Assembly: GCF_002157465.1 (NCBI RefSeq)
Contig: NZ_NHOC01000005.1
Span: 381,134 to 445,133 of the forward strand
Direction: 5' to 3'
DNA: 64,000 nucleotides
DNA from: Butyricicoccus porcorum
GTDB lineage: Bacteria; Bacillota; Clostridia; Oscillospirales; Butyricicoccaceae
Part shown: positions 34,384 through 43,851 of the stretch, piece by piece
How positions within the stretch are numbered: position 1 is the stretch's first letter
Layout of the letters: each line of letters starts with the position of its first letter
Translations under genes and position numbers: made by a program
The notes under the pieces: model-generated
Database searches by the model: none
Told to the model about the DNA's origin: nothing
Seen by the model: only the letters and a program-made list of their open reading frames with translations

Positions 34384-35514
34384 ATGAAACAACGAATCTT
34401 ATCTGTTCTTCTGGCGTTCACTCTGCTCATCGGCATCGTCCCGTTCGTACAGACAGATGCACACGCCGTCTACGGTCAGTGCGGACCCAATATCACCTGG
34501 GGGATTACCTCAGATGGTGCACTCCAGCTCACAGGTACAGGTGAAATGTACGAATACGGATTCACGGAAGTTCCATGGTATTACCAGGGCGGCAATTCCG
34601 TCGGTAAAATCATTATCTCCGAAGGAATTACCGGCATCAGCAACTATGCGTTTATGGGCTGCGCAAAAGCGACCTCCGTCTCCATTCCGAGCACACTCGT
34701 ATCTGTCGGCTCGAATGCCTTCGATGGCTGCATCAAGCTGAAAAGCCTGTCATTCCCGCAGGATCTGTATAAACTCGGAAATTACACCTTTAATGGCTGC
34801 TCCTCCCTCACCAGCATCCAATTCGGCGGCGATGTTACAAACTACGGCAGCAATATCTTTCAGGGCTGTCCTTCCTCTCTGACCATCACCCGCCCGTTCT
34901 GCGCAAAGGGCTTTGACCAAGCGCCGTGGACTTCCGTCAAACAGAAGACCTACAATCCTGCACCGTTTTCCGATGTCTCTTCCAAGGCATGGTACTACAA
35001 TCCGGTTTCCCGTGCCTGCATGAAAGGCTTCTTCTCCGGCACAAGCCGCACCACTTTCTCCCCGAATATTGCACTCTCTCGCGCTATGATTGTACAGGTA
35101 TTGTACAGCATGGAGGGCAAACCCGCCTGCACCGCAGAAAATCCGTTTACCGATGTTCCTGAGAACAAATGGTATCATGATGCCATTGTATGGGCAAGCA
35201 GCCAGCATATCGTTTCCGGTACCGGGGAAAACACTTTCTCCCCTGAGCGAAATCTGACCCGTGAGCAGGCCGCTGTGATTCTGACCGCGTTCGCAAATCG
35301 CTACCATGACCTGTCCATGATGGCAGCTGACCTTTCTCGTTTCTCTGATGCCGGTGATATTTCCCCGTGGGCTGTACAGGCGATGCGGCAGGCAGTCGGC
35401 GCCGGACTGATCTCCGGCACACCGGACGGAAAGCTCAATCCAAAAAAGGCCATTACCCGCGCAGAGGCAGCACAGATCATTGTCACATATGACAATAATT
35501 CCAGCCCGTTTTAA
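34384..35514 (+). CDS. Secreted surface protein with leucine-rich repeats and three SLH domains
   Basis: 376 residues. The signal peptide is MKQRILSVLLAFTLLIGIVP ending near AHA (residue 30). Residues about 45-195 form BspA-like LRR_5 repeats (EGITGISNYAFMGCAKATSV; STLVSVGSNAFDGCIKLKSL). The last 170 residues are three S-layer-homology domains (FSDVSSKAWYYNPVSRACMK, FTDVPENKWYHDAIVWASSQ, FSDAGDISPWAVQAMRQAVG). SLH domains bind pyruvylated wall polymers, so the protein should sit on the cell surface. LRR_5 proteins often contact host or community surfaces. Confidence 0.9.
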   Translation: MKQRILSVLLAFTLLIGIVPFVQTDAHAVYGQCGPNITWGITSDGALQLTGTGEMYEYGFTEVPWYYQGGNSVGKIIISEGITGISNYAFMGCAKATSVSIPSTLVSVGSNAFDGCIKLKSLSFPQDLYKLGNYTFNGCSSLTSIQFGGDVTNYGSNIFQGCPSSLTITRPFCAKGFDQAPWTSVKQKTYNPAPFSDVSSKAWYYNPVSRACMKGFFSGTSRTTFSPNIALSRAMIVQVLYSMEGKPACTAENPFTDVPENKWYHDAIVWASSQHIVSGTGENTFSPERNLTREQAAVILTAFANRYHDLSMMAADLSRFSDAGDISPWAVQAMRQAVGAGLISGTPDGKLNPKKAITRAEAAQIIVTYDNNSSPF

Positions 35515-35544
35515 TTATCTATAAGAACTGTCAATAACAGAATA

Positions 35545-35593
35545 AATCCCCCCAAAATTGTGCAAATAAGCGCAGTCTTGGGGGGATTTTTGT
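35545..35593. terminator. Bidirectional terminator between convergent genes
   Basis: AATCCCCCCAA (35545..35555) pairs with 35578..35588, followed by TTTTTG on the plus strand. It lies between the SLH gene and the M18 peptidase stop at 35595. Confidence 0.85.
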
Positions 35594-35594
35594 C

Positions 35595-36986
35595 TTACTT
35601 CATGGCATAAAATGCCTTGAAGCCGTTATATGCCGCGAACAGGTCGAGCTTTGCGATGACCTCAAACGGCGCATGCATGCACAGCACCGGCACGCCGCAG
35701 TCAACGGTATCAATATTGCGGTTCGCCATGAACATAGCCACCGTGCCGCCGCCGCCCTGATCGACCTTGCCGAGTTGGCCGGTCTGCCAGATGACGCCGT
35801 TTTTGTTGAAGCAATGGCGCATTTTTGCCATCAGCTCCGCCGTTGCATCCGAAGAACCGGACTTGCCGCGTGAACCGGTATACTTGACCAGTGCGACACC
35901 GCAGTTTGCGCGCGCATCGTTGCGCTTCTCGGAAACCGACGGATAATTCGGGTCGAATGCATTGCACACATCGGCGGACAGGCAGGTGGAGCGCTCGATG
36001 CATTCCTCAAACAGCACGCCGTCCGCACGGCACAGGTCGGCAACCAGTGTGTCGAAGAATTTCGACTGCATGCCGGTCACGCCGTCCGAACCGATTTCCT
36101 CCTTATCCACAAGGATGGTCATTGCGGTCTTATCCGGGATTTCCTCCAGATCGAGCAGTGCAGTTGCTGCCGGATACGAGCACACGCGGTCATCATGTCC
36201 ATATGCACCGACGAACGACCGGTCGAAGCCGATATCACACGCCTTAAAGGCCGGAACACAGCACAACTCCGCCGACAGGAAATCCTCTTCCGTGATGCCA
36301 TACTCTTGATTCAGGAATTCCATGACCCACAGCTTGATTTTATCCGAGGTATCAACATCTGATTTGGACGGCTTGGAACCAACCAGTACGTTCATGTCCT
36401 CTGCGGCAATGCCCTTCTGGAGCGTCTTGCCCATCTGGTCGGTTGCCAGATGAATGAGCAGGTCAGAAATGACAAACAGCGGATCGCCCGGCCTGTCGCC
36501 GATGCGTACATCAATCGATTCCACGCCGTCATCGGTCACACGGCACACCACGCCGCGCAGCTCCAGCGGGATCGTTGTCCACTGATACTTTTTAATGCCG
36601 CCGTAATAGTGCGTCTTGAACAGCGCCATGCCGTTGTCCTCATACAGCGGGATGGTGCGGATATCGATGCGCGGTGCATCCAGATGTGCCGCCGACAGGT
36701 TGATGCCGTTCTTCAGGCCGTCACGCCCAATTACAAATAGTATAATACCTTTATTTCTATTTATTTTATAATATTTATCACCGGCATGCAGCTCCATACC
36801 GCGCTCATATGCGGAAAAGCCCTTTGCCTCAGCCATCGCAGCCAGACGGCGCACCGCGTCGCGCTCGGTCTTTGCTTCATCCAGAAATGCCTTGTAGCCC
36901 TCGGCATAATCCTGCATAGCGGCCTCGTCTGCCTCGCTCATGCGGTCCCAGCCGGTCTTTTTGTCATAAAACAGTGTGTTTTCCAT
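35595..36986 (-). CDS. apeB: M18-family aminopeptidase (aspartyl aminopeptidase)
   Basis: 463 residues. Metal ligands of the M18 family appear in LSAAHLDAPRIDIR (His, Asp), VDKEEIGSDGVTGMQ (Glu pair) and the C-terminal CGVPVLCMHAPFEVIAKLDL (His). It is a cytoplasmic dinuclear zinc peptidase that removes N-terminal Asp/Glu residues from peptides. It precedes coaE in the reverse direction by 33 nt, so coaE may be upstream in the same transcript. A short patch of A/T-ending codons (about 36735..36785) encodes KYYKINRNKGIILFVIG and stands out from the rest of the gene. Confidence 0.9.
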   Translation of the reverse strand: MENTLFYDKKTGWDRMSEADEAAMQDYAEGYKAFLDEAKTERDAVRRLAAMAEAKGFSAYERGMELHAGDKYYKINRNKGIILFVIGRDGLKNGINLSAAHLDAPRIDIRTIPLYEDNGMALFKTHYYGGIKKYQWTTIPLELRGVVCRVTDDGVESIDVRIGDRPGDPLFVISDLLIHLATDQMGKTLQKGIAAEDMNVLVGSKPSKSDVDTSDKIKLWVMEFLNQEYGITEEDFLSAELCCVPAFKACDIGFDRSFVGAYGHDDRVCSYPAATALLDLEEIPDKTAMTILVDKEEIGSDGVTGMQSKFFDTLVADLCRADGVLFEECIERSTCLSADVCNAFDPNYPSVSEKRNDARANCGVALVKYTGSRGKSGSSDATAELMAKMRHCFNKNGVIWQTGQLGKVDQGGGGTVAMFMANRNIDTVDCGVPVLCMHAPFEVIAKLDLFAAYNGFKAFYAMK

Positions 36987-37019
36987 TGGAAACCATTCCT
37001 TTCAGGGAAATTTGCGGTA

Positions 37020-37610
37020 TTACCGCAGGATATCGTCATAAATCCGGCGCACCTGTGCATACAGGGTGTCCAGATCGGCGTCATTTTGTATAAAATAATT
37101 GCAGCGCGCGCGGTAAAAAGCATCATCCGGCTGTGCATCGATGCGCAGTGCGGCATACTCCCGTGTAATGCTGTCGCGCCCCATGATGCGGGCAATGCGT
37201 GTCTCACGGTTGGCGAGCACGGCACAGGTCTTGTCGCACAGGGTTTCCATCCCTCCCTCAAACAGCACGGGCGCGTCATAGATGCACAGTGCATACCCCT
37301 CCTGTTCGTATGCGGCAAAGGCTTCGCGTGCCGCCTGACGGATATACGGATGTGTGATCGCGTTTAACTGTAATAGCTTATCCGGATCAGCGAACACAAT
37401 TGCGCCCAGTTTTTTGCGGTCGAGTTTACCGTCAGACGATAATACATCAAAAAATACAGATTGTATTTCTTCCAACATCGGGGTACAGGTATCGCACAGC
37501 GCCCGATACGATGCATCTGCATCGATAACCGCACAGCCGAGCGAAGCAAATGCTGTGCTCGCCGCACTTTTTCCCGTACCGGAACCGCCGGTCAGTCCGA
37601 GAATTTTCAT
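37020..37610 (-). CDS. coaE: Dephospho-CoA kinase
   Basis: 196 residues, the usual length. The P-loop LTGGSGTGKS is at residues 5-14. Other motifs are VIDADASYR, HPYIRQAAREAF and YDAPVLFEGGME, then the lid region RETRIARIMGRDSITREYAA. It catalyses the last step of CoA synthesis (ATP plus dephospho-CoA). Its ATG overlaps the tsaC stop by 4 nt. Codons around 37370..37480 are noticeably A/T-ended. Confidence 0.92.
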   Translation of the reverse strand: MKILGLTGGSGTGKSAASTAFASLGCAVIDADASYRALCDTCTPMLEEIQSVFFDVLSSDGKLDRKKLGAIVFADPDKLLQLNAITHPYIRQAAREAFAAYEQEGYALCIYDAPVLFEGGMETLCDKTCAVLANRETRIARIMGRDSITREYAALRIDAQPDDAFYRARCNYFIQNDADLDTLYAQVRRIYDDILR

Positions 37611-38650
37611 GCTTCTTCCTCCGTCAGGTCGATGATGTGGAAACCGGCAGCTTTTTTGATGCGGTTTGCCACGGCAAGCCCGATGCCATCAGACGGCGGA
37701 CACTGCGCATAAATCTCCGTACAGTCGGTCTCATCGAAGCGGCGCAGCGCATCGAAGACCTCGCGCGCCTGCTCTTCCGGGTCGTCCGAAGGGCCAAAGG
37801 TTTCTACAACCGCAGCATTTTGAAAACGCGCCGCGCAGTCATCGAAGCACAGTACCCCAGAGTTTTCCCCAAGCTGTGCATAAATATAGTCGGCACTCGT
37901 TTTTGGCGTGCCGAAAACGACAGTAACCGGTGCTTTCGGCGCATAGTGGCGGTATTTCATCCCGGGTGCGGAGACTTTTTCCGAGTCATCAATTTTTTCG
38001 CGCAGAGCGCGGTCAACATCCACCTCGCCGAGCACGGCGCGCAGCTGTTCGAGCGAGATGCCGCCCGGACGCAGCAGGCGCGGACGTTCGCCGCACAGCG
38101 AAACGACCGTGGATTCCACACCGACGGAGCACGCACCGCCGTCAACGACAGCGGCAATTTTCCCGTTCAGATCCTCCATGACATGCTGTGCCGTTGTGGT
38201 GGACGGGCGGCCGGAGGTATTGGCCGATGGCGCTGCCAGCGGTGTACCCGCTGCGCGGATGATTGCCTGCGCCATCGGGTGTGACGGAAATCGAATACCA
38301 ACTGTATTTAATCCACCCGAAGTTACCATAGGTATTCTATCCAACTTCGGCAGGATGATAGTCATCGGGCCAGGCCAATAGGCTTCCGCCAGTGCCTGCG
38401 CTTCCGGCGGAAAGTCCGCCGCGATTTCGTGCACGGTTTCAATCTCTGCAATATGTACAATGAGTGGATTGTCCTGCGGGCGGCCCTTTGCTTCAAAAAT
38501 ACGCGCAACCGCCTGCGGATTGAGTGCATCGGCGGCAAGGCCGTATACGGTTTCGGTGGGAATACCCACCACTTCCCCGGCGCGCAGCAGCGCGCCAGCC
38601 TGTTCGATTGCCGTCGGATCCTCCGACGGACGCAGCAGCTTGGTTTGCAT
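37607..38650 (-). CDS. tsaC: L-threonylcarbamoyladenylate synthase (Sua5/YwlC type)
   Basis: 347 residues: YrdC domain (residues about 15-200) with GIPTETVYGLAADAL, KGRPQDNPLIVHI and APSANTSGRPSTT, plus the C-terminal Sua5 domain (SAPGMKYRHYAPKAPVTVVF). It makes the threonylcarbamoyl-AMP used for t6A at position 37 of ANN-decoding tRNAs; essential or near-essential. Upstream of coaE with a 4-nt overlap. Codons around 38283..38345 are A/T-ended unlike the rest. Confidence 0.93.
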   Translation of the reverse strand: MQTKLLRPSEDPTAIEQAGALLRAGEVVGIPTETVYGLAADALNPQAVARIFEAKGRPQDNPLIVHIAEIETVHEIAADFPPEAQALAEAYWPGPMTIILPKLDRIPMVTSGGLNTVGIRFPSHPMAQAIIRAAGTPLAAPSANTSGRPSTTTAQHVMEDLNGKIAAVVDGGACSVGVESTVVSLCGERPRLLRPGGISLEQLRAVLGEVDVDRALREKIDDSEKVSAPGMKYRHYAPKAPVTVVFGTPKTSADYIYAQLGENSGVLCFDDCAARFQNAAVVETFGPSDDPEEQAREVFDALRRFDETDCTEIYAQCPPSDGIGLAVANRIKKAAGFHIIDLTEEEA

Positions 38651-38749
38651 GAATGTACCTTCTTTGATAACTTTTAGTATAATTATAATTTATTATATAA
38701 TTTGCAATAGATTGTACATGTTTCCTCTTGAAGGGAGCTGGTTGGTGTA

Positions 38750-38875
38750 CGCGATTGGTCTTTCCAGCCCTCGTTGGGGCAACTGCCGGACCGTCCGTCC
38801 GGCATGTTCGCGGCGCGCGGGAGCGCGTCAAACATTTCTTTTGCCCAGCTTTTCTTTCTGTAAAGAAAAGCGGTC
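38750..38875 (-). repeat. Dispersed hairpin repeat, copy R2, fused to the 3' end of prfA
   Basis: Reverse orientation relative to R1/R3. On the minus strand: CTTTTCTTTACAGAAAGAAAAG hairpin, GGCAAAAGAAATG, GCGCTCCCGCGC, then the palindromic CCGGACGGACGGTCCGG and TTGCCCCAACGAGGGCTGG. The hairpin arm lies inside the prfA reading frame. Confidence 0.75.
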
Positions 38876-39940
38876 CACCTTCGCCAGATTCTCCGCCTGG
38901 TCGGTTGTAATCAGCGCGTCGAGCACCTCATCCAGATTGCCGTCAAGAAAGCTGTCCAGCTTGTATAGTGTGAGCTTGATGCGGTGCTCAGATACGCGGT
39001 TTTCCGGGAAATTATACGTGCGGATGCGCTCCGAACGGTCGCCTGTGCCGACCTGACTGCGCCGCTCGGCGGCGATTGCATCGTCGCGCTTGCGCTGTTC
39101 TATCTCAAACAACCGCGAACGCAGCACGCGCAATGCCTTGTCCTTATTTTTGAACTGGCTGCGCTCGTCCTGGCATTCCACGACCATGCCGGTCGGCAGG
39201 TGCGTGACACGAATGGCAGAGGATGTCTTGTTGATGTGCTGTCCGCCTGCGCCGGACGAGCGGAACGTATCAATGCGCAGATCCTTCGGATCAATCGTCA
39301 GCTCGACATCATCGACCTCCGGCAGCACGGCAACCGTCACGGTGGACGTATGCACACGCCCCTGTGATTCGGTTTCCGGCACGCGCTGGACTCGATGCAC
39401 GCCGCTCTCATATTTCAGCCGCGAAAATGCGCCGTCACCATCAATACTGAACGTAATTTCCTTAAAACCGCCTAGCTCGGTTTCTGACTGCCCGATGCGC
39501 TCGGTTTTCCAGCCGCGGGAATCCGCATACATCGTATACATGCGGTACAGCGATGCGGCAAACAATGCCGCTTCTTCGCCGCCTGCTCCCGCGCGAATTT
39601 CCATAATAACACTGCGGCTGTCGTTCTCATCGCGCGGCAGCAGTAAAATTTTCAGTTCCTCTTCCAACTGTTCGATTTCTGCGCGGCTCGTCGCCAGCGT
39701 TTCCTGTGCCAGCGCGCGCAGCTCCGCATCACTGCCTGCTTCCTCCAACAGCTCACGCGCGTCCTGTTCCTCCTGGCACGCTGCGCTGTACCGGCGGTAT
39801 GCCGTCACAATCGGCTGCAACTCGCTCTGTTCCTTCGCCAGCGCTGCCGCCCGTGACGGGTCTTCATACAACTCCGGGCTGGCAAGCAGACCCTCCAGCT
39901 CGTCATATCGATCTGCCAGTCCCTCCAGTTTATCTAACAC
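38828..39940 (-). CDS. prfA: Peptide chain release factor 1 with repeat-derived C-terminus
   Basis: 370-residue RF1. It has the GGQ loop that triggers peptide release ([20 protein letters not shown], about residue 230), the stop-codon recognition region with [20 protein letters not shown], and the N-terminal helical domain. RF1 reads UAA and UAG. Most RF1 proteins stop soon after [10 protein letters not shown]; here the frame runs on through [17 protein letters not shown], encoded by the dispersed repeat R2. The extra tail is probably neutral. A 74-nt AT-rich stretch separates it from the gene at 40015. Confidence 0.93.
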   Translation of the reverse strand: MLDKLEGLADRYDELEGLLASPELYEDPSRAAALAKEQSELQPIVTAYRRYSAACQEEQDARELLEEAGSDAELRALAQETLATSRAEIEQLEEELKILLLPRDENDSRSVIMEIRAGAGGEEAALFAASLYRMYTMYADSRGWKTERIGQSETELGGFKEITFSIDGDGAFSRLKYESGVHRVQRVPETESQGRVHTSTVTVAVLPEVDDVELTIDPKDLRIDTFRSSGAGGQHINKTSSAIRVTHLPTGMVVECQDERSQFKNKDKALRVLRSRLFEIEQRKRDDAIAAERRSQVGTGDRSERIRTYNFPENRVSEHRIKLTLYKLDSFLDGNLDEVLDALITTDQAENLAKVDRFSLQKEKLGKRNV

Positions 39941-40014
39941 GACAATTCAACTCCATGTAATATTTATTCTGTAATATACTATATAGAATATTTTACTTTT
40001 TGTATAATATATTT

Positions 40015-40404
40015 TTAATTATACTTTTTATCTCCAACCCACAGGCCGAGGCTGAGTTGTAAATCGTCCTCGCCGTTTAGCTGTAAGGTCAGGCAGGTGC
40101 CCGGTTTTTTGTTCTCAAACATGCGTGCAAGGGCAAAGCCCTCCATTTCATAGAGGTTTTCCTCACACAGATACGCGCTGCTGCCGTTTTCAAACAGCAG
40201 TGTGAAGGTCGTTCCACCGCTGCCGCGGATGACCGCCATCTGTTTGGCATCGCACAGGCGCAATACCTCAATGTCACCTGTCAGCAGTGCGCGCAGTCCT
40301 GTGATAAACTGTGGAATATATGCATCCGATACGCGCAGCTCTGCCAGCTTAAAATGGTCGTTGTCTGTGGCATGCACGCCGCAGGGCACAGAATAGCCTG
40401 TCAT
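40015..40404 (-). CDS. Hypothetical 129-residue protein
   Basis: Starts MTGYSVPCGVHATDNDHFKL with GGAGG 7 nt upstream (ATG at 40404); an in-frame ATG 26 codons earlier lies inside the ydcF-like gene and is less likely. Mixed alpha/beta soluble protein; segments include FITGLRALLTGDIEVLRLCD and CLTLQLNGEDDLQLSLGLWV. No family recognised. It follows the YdcF-like gene on the same strand. Confidence 0.65.
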   Translation of the reverse strand: MTGYSVPCGVHATDNDHFKLAELRVSDAYIPQFITGLRALLTGDIEVLRLCDAKQMAVIRGSGGTTFTLLFENGSSAYLCEENLYEMEGFALARMFENKKPGTCLTLQLNGEDDLQLSLGLWVGDKKYN

Positions 40405-40435
40405 ATGAATCCCTCCAATCGCTTTATCGACAGAT

Positions 40436-41200
40436 TTACCAGTATCCGCTGACAACCAGCTTGACAATGGAAAAATACTCACGGATACAAAACAATATAC
40501 GCATCGCCGGATTGCCGGACGGCGCTGCGATCACACACGACTCCAATCCACAGTTTTCCATGATACGCCGTGTGCGGAACAGATGGAACCCGCTCGACAG
40601 CGCCGCGACGCGGTCCGTGCTCCAGCCGTTTTTTTCACACAGCTCCAAAGCATTTTCAATATTTTGAATGGTATTGCGTGATTTGGATTCCTTTGCAACA
40701 CGTTCGGGGTCTGCGCCATGCGATACCATCCAGTTGTACATAACGGAGGCTTCGGTGTAATCCTCGTCATCCCCCTGCCCGCCGCATACGATAATCTGTA
40801 CATCCGGGTTCTGCTCCATCACATCGAGCGCAACGGCAAGACGATTGCGCAGTGTTTCGGTCGGCTGGTCGCCCTTGATGCCGCCGCCGAGCACAAACAC
40901 ACAATCCGCCTCCAATGCCTGCGCATCCGTATGCGCGCCGGATAAAATCAATCCTTCGACTGCGGCGACCGAGATCAGCCACAGCACAAACACAACATTT
41001 CCGGCACGCACGAACCAAGTTGCCACAGCTGACCATTTGCCTGTGCGCGTATCGCGCACACGAATGAACAGCCACATGACACCGGTACAGGCGCACAGCG
41101 TTGTGAAAAACGCCAGACCAAACCACAGCGGGCGAAACGGAATGCAAATGACAGCCAGAACTGCGCATATCATGCACAATATCTGATAAAACCGCTTCAT
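40436..41200 (-). CDS. YdcF/ElyC-like membrane protein (DUF218)
   Basis: 254 residues. Three N-terminal hydrophobic segments (ICAVLAVICIPFRPLWFG, FFTTLCACTGVMWLFI, VVFVLWLISVAAVEGLIL) precede a DUF218 domain. That domain has CVFVLGGGIKGDQPTETL, VQIIVCGGQGDDEDYTEAS and GFHLFRTRRIMENCG. Family members are linked to lipid-carrier or cell-envelope metabolism. The ATG overlaps the ABC-F stop by one base (TAATG), so it is coupled to that gene. Confidence 0.82.
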   Translation of the reverse strand: MKRFYQILCMICAVLAVICIPFRPLWFGLAFFTTLCACTGVMWLFIRVRDTRTGKWSAVATWFVRAGNVVFVLWLISVAAVEGLILSGAHTDAQALEADCVFVLGGGIKGDQPTETLRNRLAVALDVMEQNPDVQIIVCGGQGDDEDYTEASVMYNWMVSHGADPERVAKESKSRNTIQNIENALELCEKNGWSTDRVAALSSGFHLFRTRRIMENCGLESCVIAAPSGNPAMRILFCIREYFSIVKLVVSGYW

Positions 41201-43086
41201 TATGTGTTCTCCTGCATCTCTTCGAGCTGGGCGGACAGCTCTTCCCACTGCTCCATGCGTTCCATCAGCTCTGTTTCAATTTCATCCTTCTGTTCGGACA
41301 GCTCAATCAGCTTGCCCGGATCGCTGGCGGCCGCCGACATTTGTTCGTCAATAGCAGCACTCTTCTCCTCCAGATCGGAGATTTCGCGTTCGAGCTTCGC
41401 AATTTTCTTTTCCAACGGCTTGGTGCCGCCCTTCGGCTTCGGCTTTTCCTTTTTCTGCTTAGGTTGTACGCTTGCCGCCTTTTCCGCCGCTTTTCGCGCG
41501 CGGAATGCGAGATATTCCTCATAATTTCCGGTGAAATCGATCATTTCACCGTCCATCAGTACGATAATGCGATTGGCAAAGCGCGAGACAAAATAGCGGT
41601 CATGCGAAACAAACAGCAGTGTGCCTGCGAAGCCCTCCACAGCTTCCTCAATCCATTCGCGCGACAGGATATCCAGATGGTTGGTCGGCTCATCGAGTAC
41701 CAGCATATTGAGCTTGTCATACATCAGCTCGCACAGGCGCAGGCGGCTTTTCTCGCCGCCGGACAGCTTGGACACCGGTTTAAGCTGATCTTCCCCGGAA
41801 AACTGAAAGCGGCCCAGCCGATTGCGTGCGGTCTGCGGCGTGACATTTTTTTCATAAATCAGCGTATCGACCAACGTGCGGTTTTCATTTTCAAAATGTA
41901 CAACCTGTGGCAGATAGGCGGGCTTCAACCCGTCGCCTTTTTTGATTGTGCCGCTGTCGGCTTCTTCCAGCCCCAGAATAATATTGAGCAGGGTTGTTTT
42001 TCCCGTGCCGTTATCGCCCAGAATGGCGATGCGTTCGCCATTGCGCACGTTGAATGTAATATCGTGCAGAACCTGTCTGCCGTCAAAGCTCTTATTGATA
42101 CCGCGCACCTTGAGCACGTTTTCTGTTTCATAATTGGGATCGCCGAAGGTCATGGACATTTTTTTCTGCTGCTTCGGGCGGTCAGCAACTGTCATGCGCG
42201 CAATGCGTTTATCGATGGAAAACGCGCGCTTATGCATTTTTTCCGTGCCCCACTGATGCATTTTACGCGACTGATCCTGCAAGCGTTTGAGTTCTTCCAT
42301 CTGGTTTTCATGCTCCGCCATGCGCTGGGCAAAGCGCAGCTTGCGCTCCTCGGCGTAATAGCTGTATGAACCGGCATAAAAATCCGCATGCCCGTCAAAC
42401 AGCTCAATGATACGGTCACAGCACTGGTCAAGGAAATAACGGTCATGCGAGATGGTCACAACCGTACCCTTATAGTCATTCAGGAAATTGCCGAGCCATT
42501 CAACGGCGTCCAGATCGAGATGGTTGGTTGGCTCGTCGAGCAGCAAAATGTCGGTGTCCTCTAAAATAATTCGTGCCAGATTGACACGTGTTTTTTCACC
42601 GCCGGACAGCACATCAAATGGCTTTTCGCGCATTTCCTTCGGGATTTCCAAGCCATTGCACACCTTATCCACCTCGAAATCGAGGGCATAGCCACCCATG
42701 GCTTCAAATTCCGCCTGCAATGCGCCGTACTGCTTTAACAGATTGGAATCATCGTTTTGTTCCATGCGCGCTTCCAGCTGCTTCATGCGTTCACGCACCT
42801 CATCGATGCGATGGAATGCCGAGCGCAGGATCATCTCCACGGTATCGCCCGGTTCATACACCGGAATCTGGTCGATCATGCCGACCGTGCGATCCTTTGC
42901 AATGGAAATCGTGCCGCTTTCATATGGCAGCTCACCGGTCAGAACGCGGAACAGCGTGGTTTTTCCTGCACCGTTCGGGCCGACAATTGCTACCTTTTCG
43001 CCCGGAAAAATATCAAATGTGATGTCGTATAGTATCTGATTTTCACCAAAGTATTTATTCAGTCCGGAAATACTGATATCTGCCAA
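41200..43086 (-). CDS. ABC-F family ATPase (ribosome-associated)
   Basis: 628 residues, two ABC domains in one chain and no membrane segment. Walker A is GPNGAGKTT (first) and GDNGTGKTT (second), with signatures VLSGGEKTRVNL and KLSGGEKSRLRL. An interdomain linker with KRAFSIDKRIARMTVADRPK and a charged C-terminal coiled coil complete it. ABC-F proteins act on the ribosome E-site; some give antibiotic resistance, most are housekeeping. No ATG fits the start: I used TTG at 43086 (LADISISGLNKYFG) with GGAGG 7 nt upstream. Longer frames run into repeat R3. Confidence 0.88.
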   Translation of the reverse strand: MADISISGLNKYFGENQILYDITFDIFPGEKVAIVGPNGAGKTTLFRVLTGELPYESGTISIAKDRTVGMIDQIPVYEPGDTVEMILRSAFHRIDEVRERMKQLEARMEQNDDSNLLKQYGALQAEFEAMGGYALDFEVDKVCNGLEIPKEMREKPFDVLSGGEKTRVNLARIILEDTDILLLDEPTNHLDLDAVEWLGNFLNDYKGTVVTISHDRYFLDQCCDRIIELFDGHADFYAGSYSYYAEERKLRFAQRMAEHENQMEELKRLQDQSRKMHQWGTEKMHKRAFSIDKRIARMTVADRPKQQKKMSMTFGDPNYETENVLKVRGINKSFDGRQVLHDITFNVRNGERIAILGDNGTGKTTLLNIILGLEEADSGTIKKGDGLKPAYLPQVVHFENENRTLVDTLIYEKNVTPQTARNRLGRFQFSGEDQLKPVSKLSGGEKSRLRLCELMYDKLNMLVLDEPTNHLDILSREWIEEAVEGFAGTLLFVSHDRYFVSRFANRIIVLMDGEMIDFTGNYEEYLAFRARKAAEKAASVQPKQKKEKPKPKGGTKPLEKKIAKLEREISDLEEKSAAIDEQMSAAASDPGKLIELSEQKDEIETELMERMEQWEELSAQLEEMQENT

Positions 43087-43103
43087 ATAGATTTCCTCCT
43101 TCT

Positions 43104-43212
43104 CCGCTTTTCTTTGCAAAAAGAAAAGCTTGGCAAAAGAAACGTCTACCGCGCTCCCGCGCGCCGCGAACATGCCGGACGGACGGTCCGGCAGTTGCCC
43201 CAACGAGGGCTG
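43104..43212 (+). repeat. Dispersed hairpin repeat, copy R3
   Basis: CTTTTCTTTGCAAAAAGAAAAG hairpin, GGCAAAAGAAACG, GCGCTCCCGCGC, the palindrome CCGGACGGACGGTCCGG and TTGCCCCAACGAGGGCTGG: nearly identical to the complement of R2. It lies just upstream of the ABC-F start and downstream of the cyclophilin gene. Confidence 0.75.
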
Positions 43213-43303
43213 GTATTATGCTCACACATTCCAAAGGCGCCCCCCCATGAGAGAGTCTCTGGTGCGCACCGTTTTATAACTTCAAAGCTCTGTCGAAAAA
43301 AGA

Positions 43304-43330
43304 AAAGACCGCGCACGGCGCGGTCTTTCA
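43304..43330 (-). terminator. Terminator of the cyclophilin gene
   Basis: GACCGCGC arms (43307..43314, 43318..43325) with a 3-nt loop, flanked by AAA/TTT. On the minus strand it is followed by TTTTCTTTTTTC. Confidence 0.88.
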
Positions 43331-43332
43331 GC

Positions 43333-43851
43333 TCAGGCTTTTTCCGGCTCGTCAAAGGTTTCGCCGAAGGTTTCAACCGTTACGCTCTTCATGCGCTGCG
43401 GCTTGAGCGGCTTGTCATTGAAGTTCCTGCGTGCGGAAACAATGCGGTCACAGACATCCATGCCCGTAATGACGCGGCCGAACGATGCATACTGTCCGTC
43501 CAGATGCGGTGCATCCTCTACCATAATGAAGAACTGCGAACCTGCGGAATCCGGGTTCATGGCACGCGCCATGGACAGCACGCCGCGCGTGTGCTTCAGG
43601 TCGTTGTCAAAGCCGTTCATTGCGAATTCACCGCGGATGCAGTAACCCGGGCCGCCCATGCCGGTGCCCTCCGGGTCGCCGCCCTGAATCATAAAGCCGG
43701 GAATAACGCGATGGAACGTCGTGCCGTCATAGAAGCCCTTGGATACCAGGCTGACAAAATTGCGTACGGTGTTCGGTGCGGTCTCGGCGAACAGCTCAAT
43801 CTGTATCTCGCCGCCGTCTTCCATCGTAATGGTGACAATCGGGTTGGTCAT
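43333..43851 (-). CDS. Peptidyl-prolyl cis-trans isomerase, cyclophilin type
   Basis: 172 residues. Cyclophilin core: IELFAETAPNTVRNFVSLVS, FYDGTTFHRVIPGFMIQGGD with the catalytic Arg in FHRVI, GRVITGMDVCDRIV. No signal peptide, so cytoplasmic; it speeds proline isomerisation during folding. Single gene between a terminator and a separate upstream region. Confidence 0.93.
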   Translation of the reverse strand: MTNPIVTITMEDGGEIQIELFAETAPNTVRNFVSLVSKGFYDGTTFHRVIPGFMIQGGDPEGTGMGGPGYCIRGEFAMNGFDNDLKHTRGVLSMARAMNPDSAGSQFFIMVEDAPHLDGQYASFGRVITGMDVCDRIVSARRNFNDKPLKPQRMKSVTVETFGETFDEPEKA

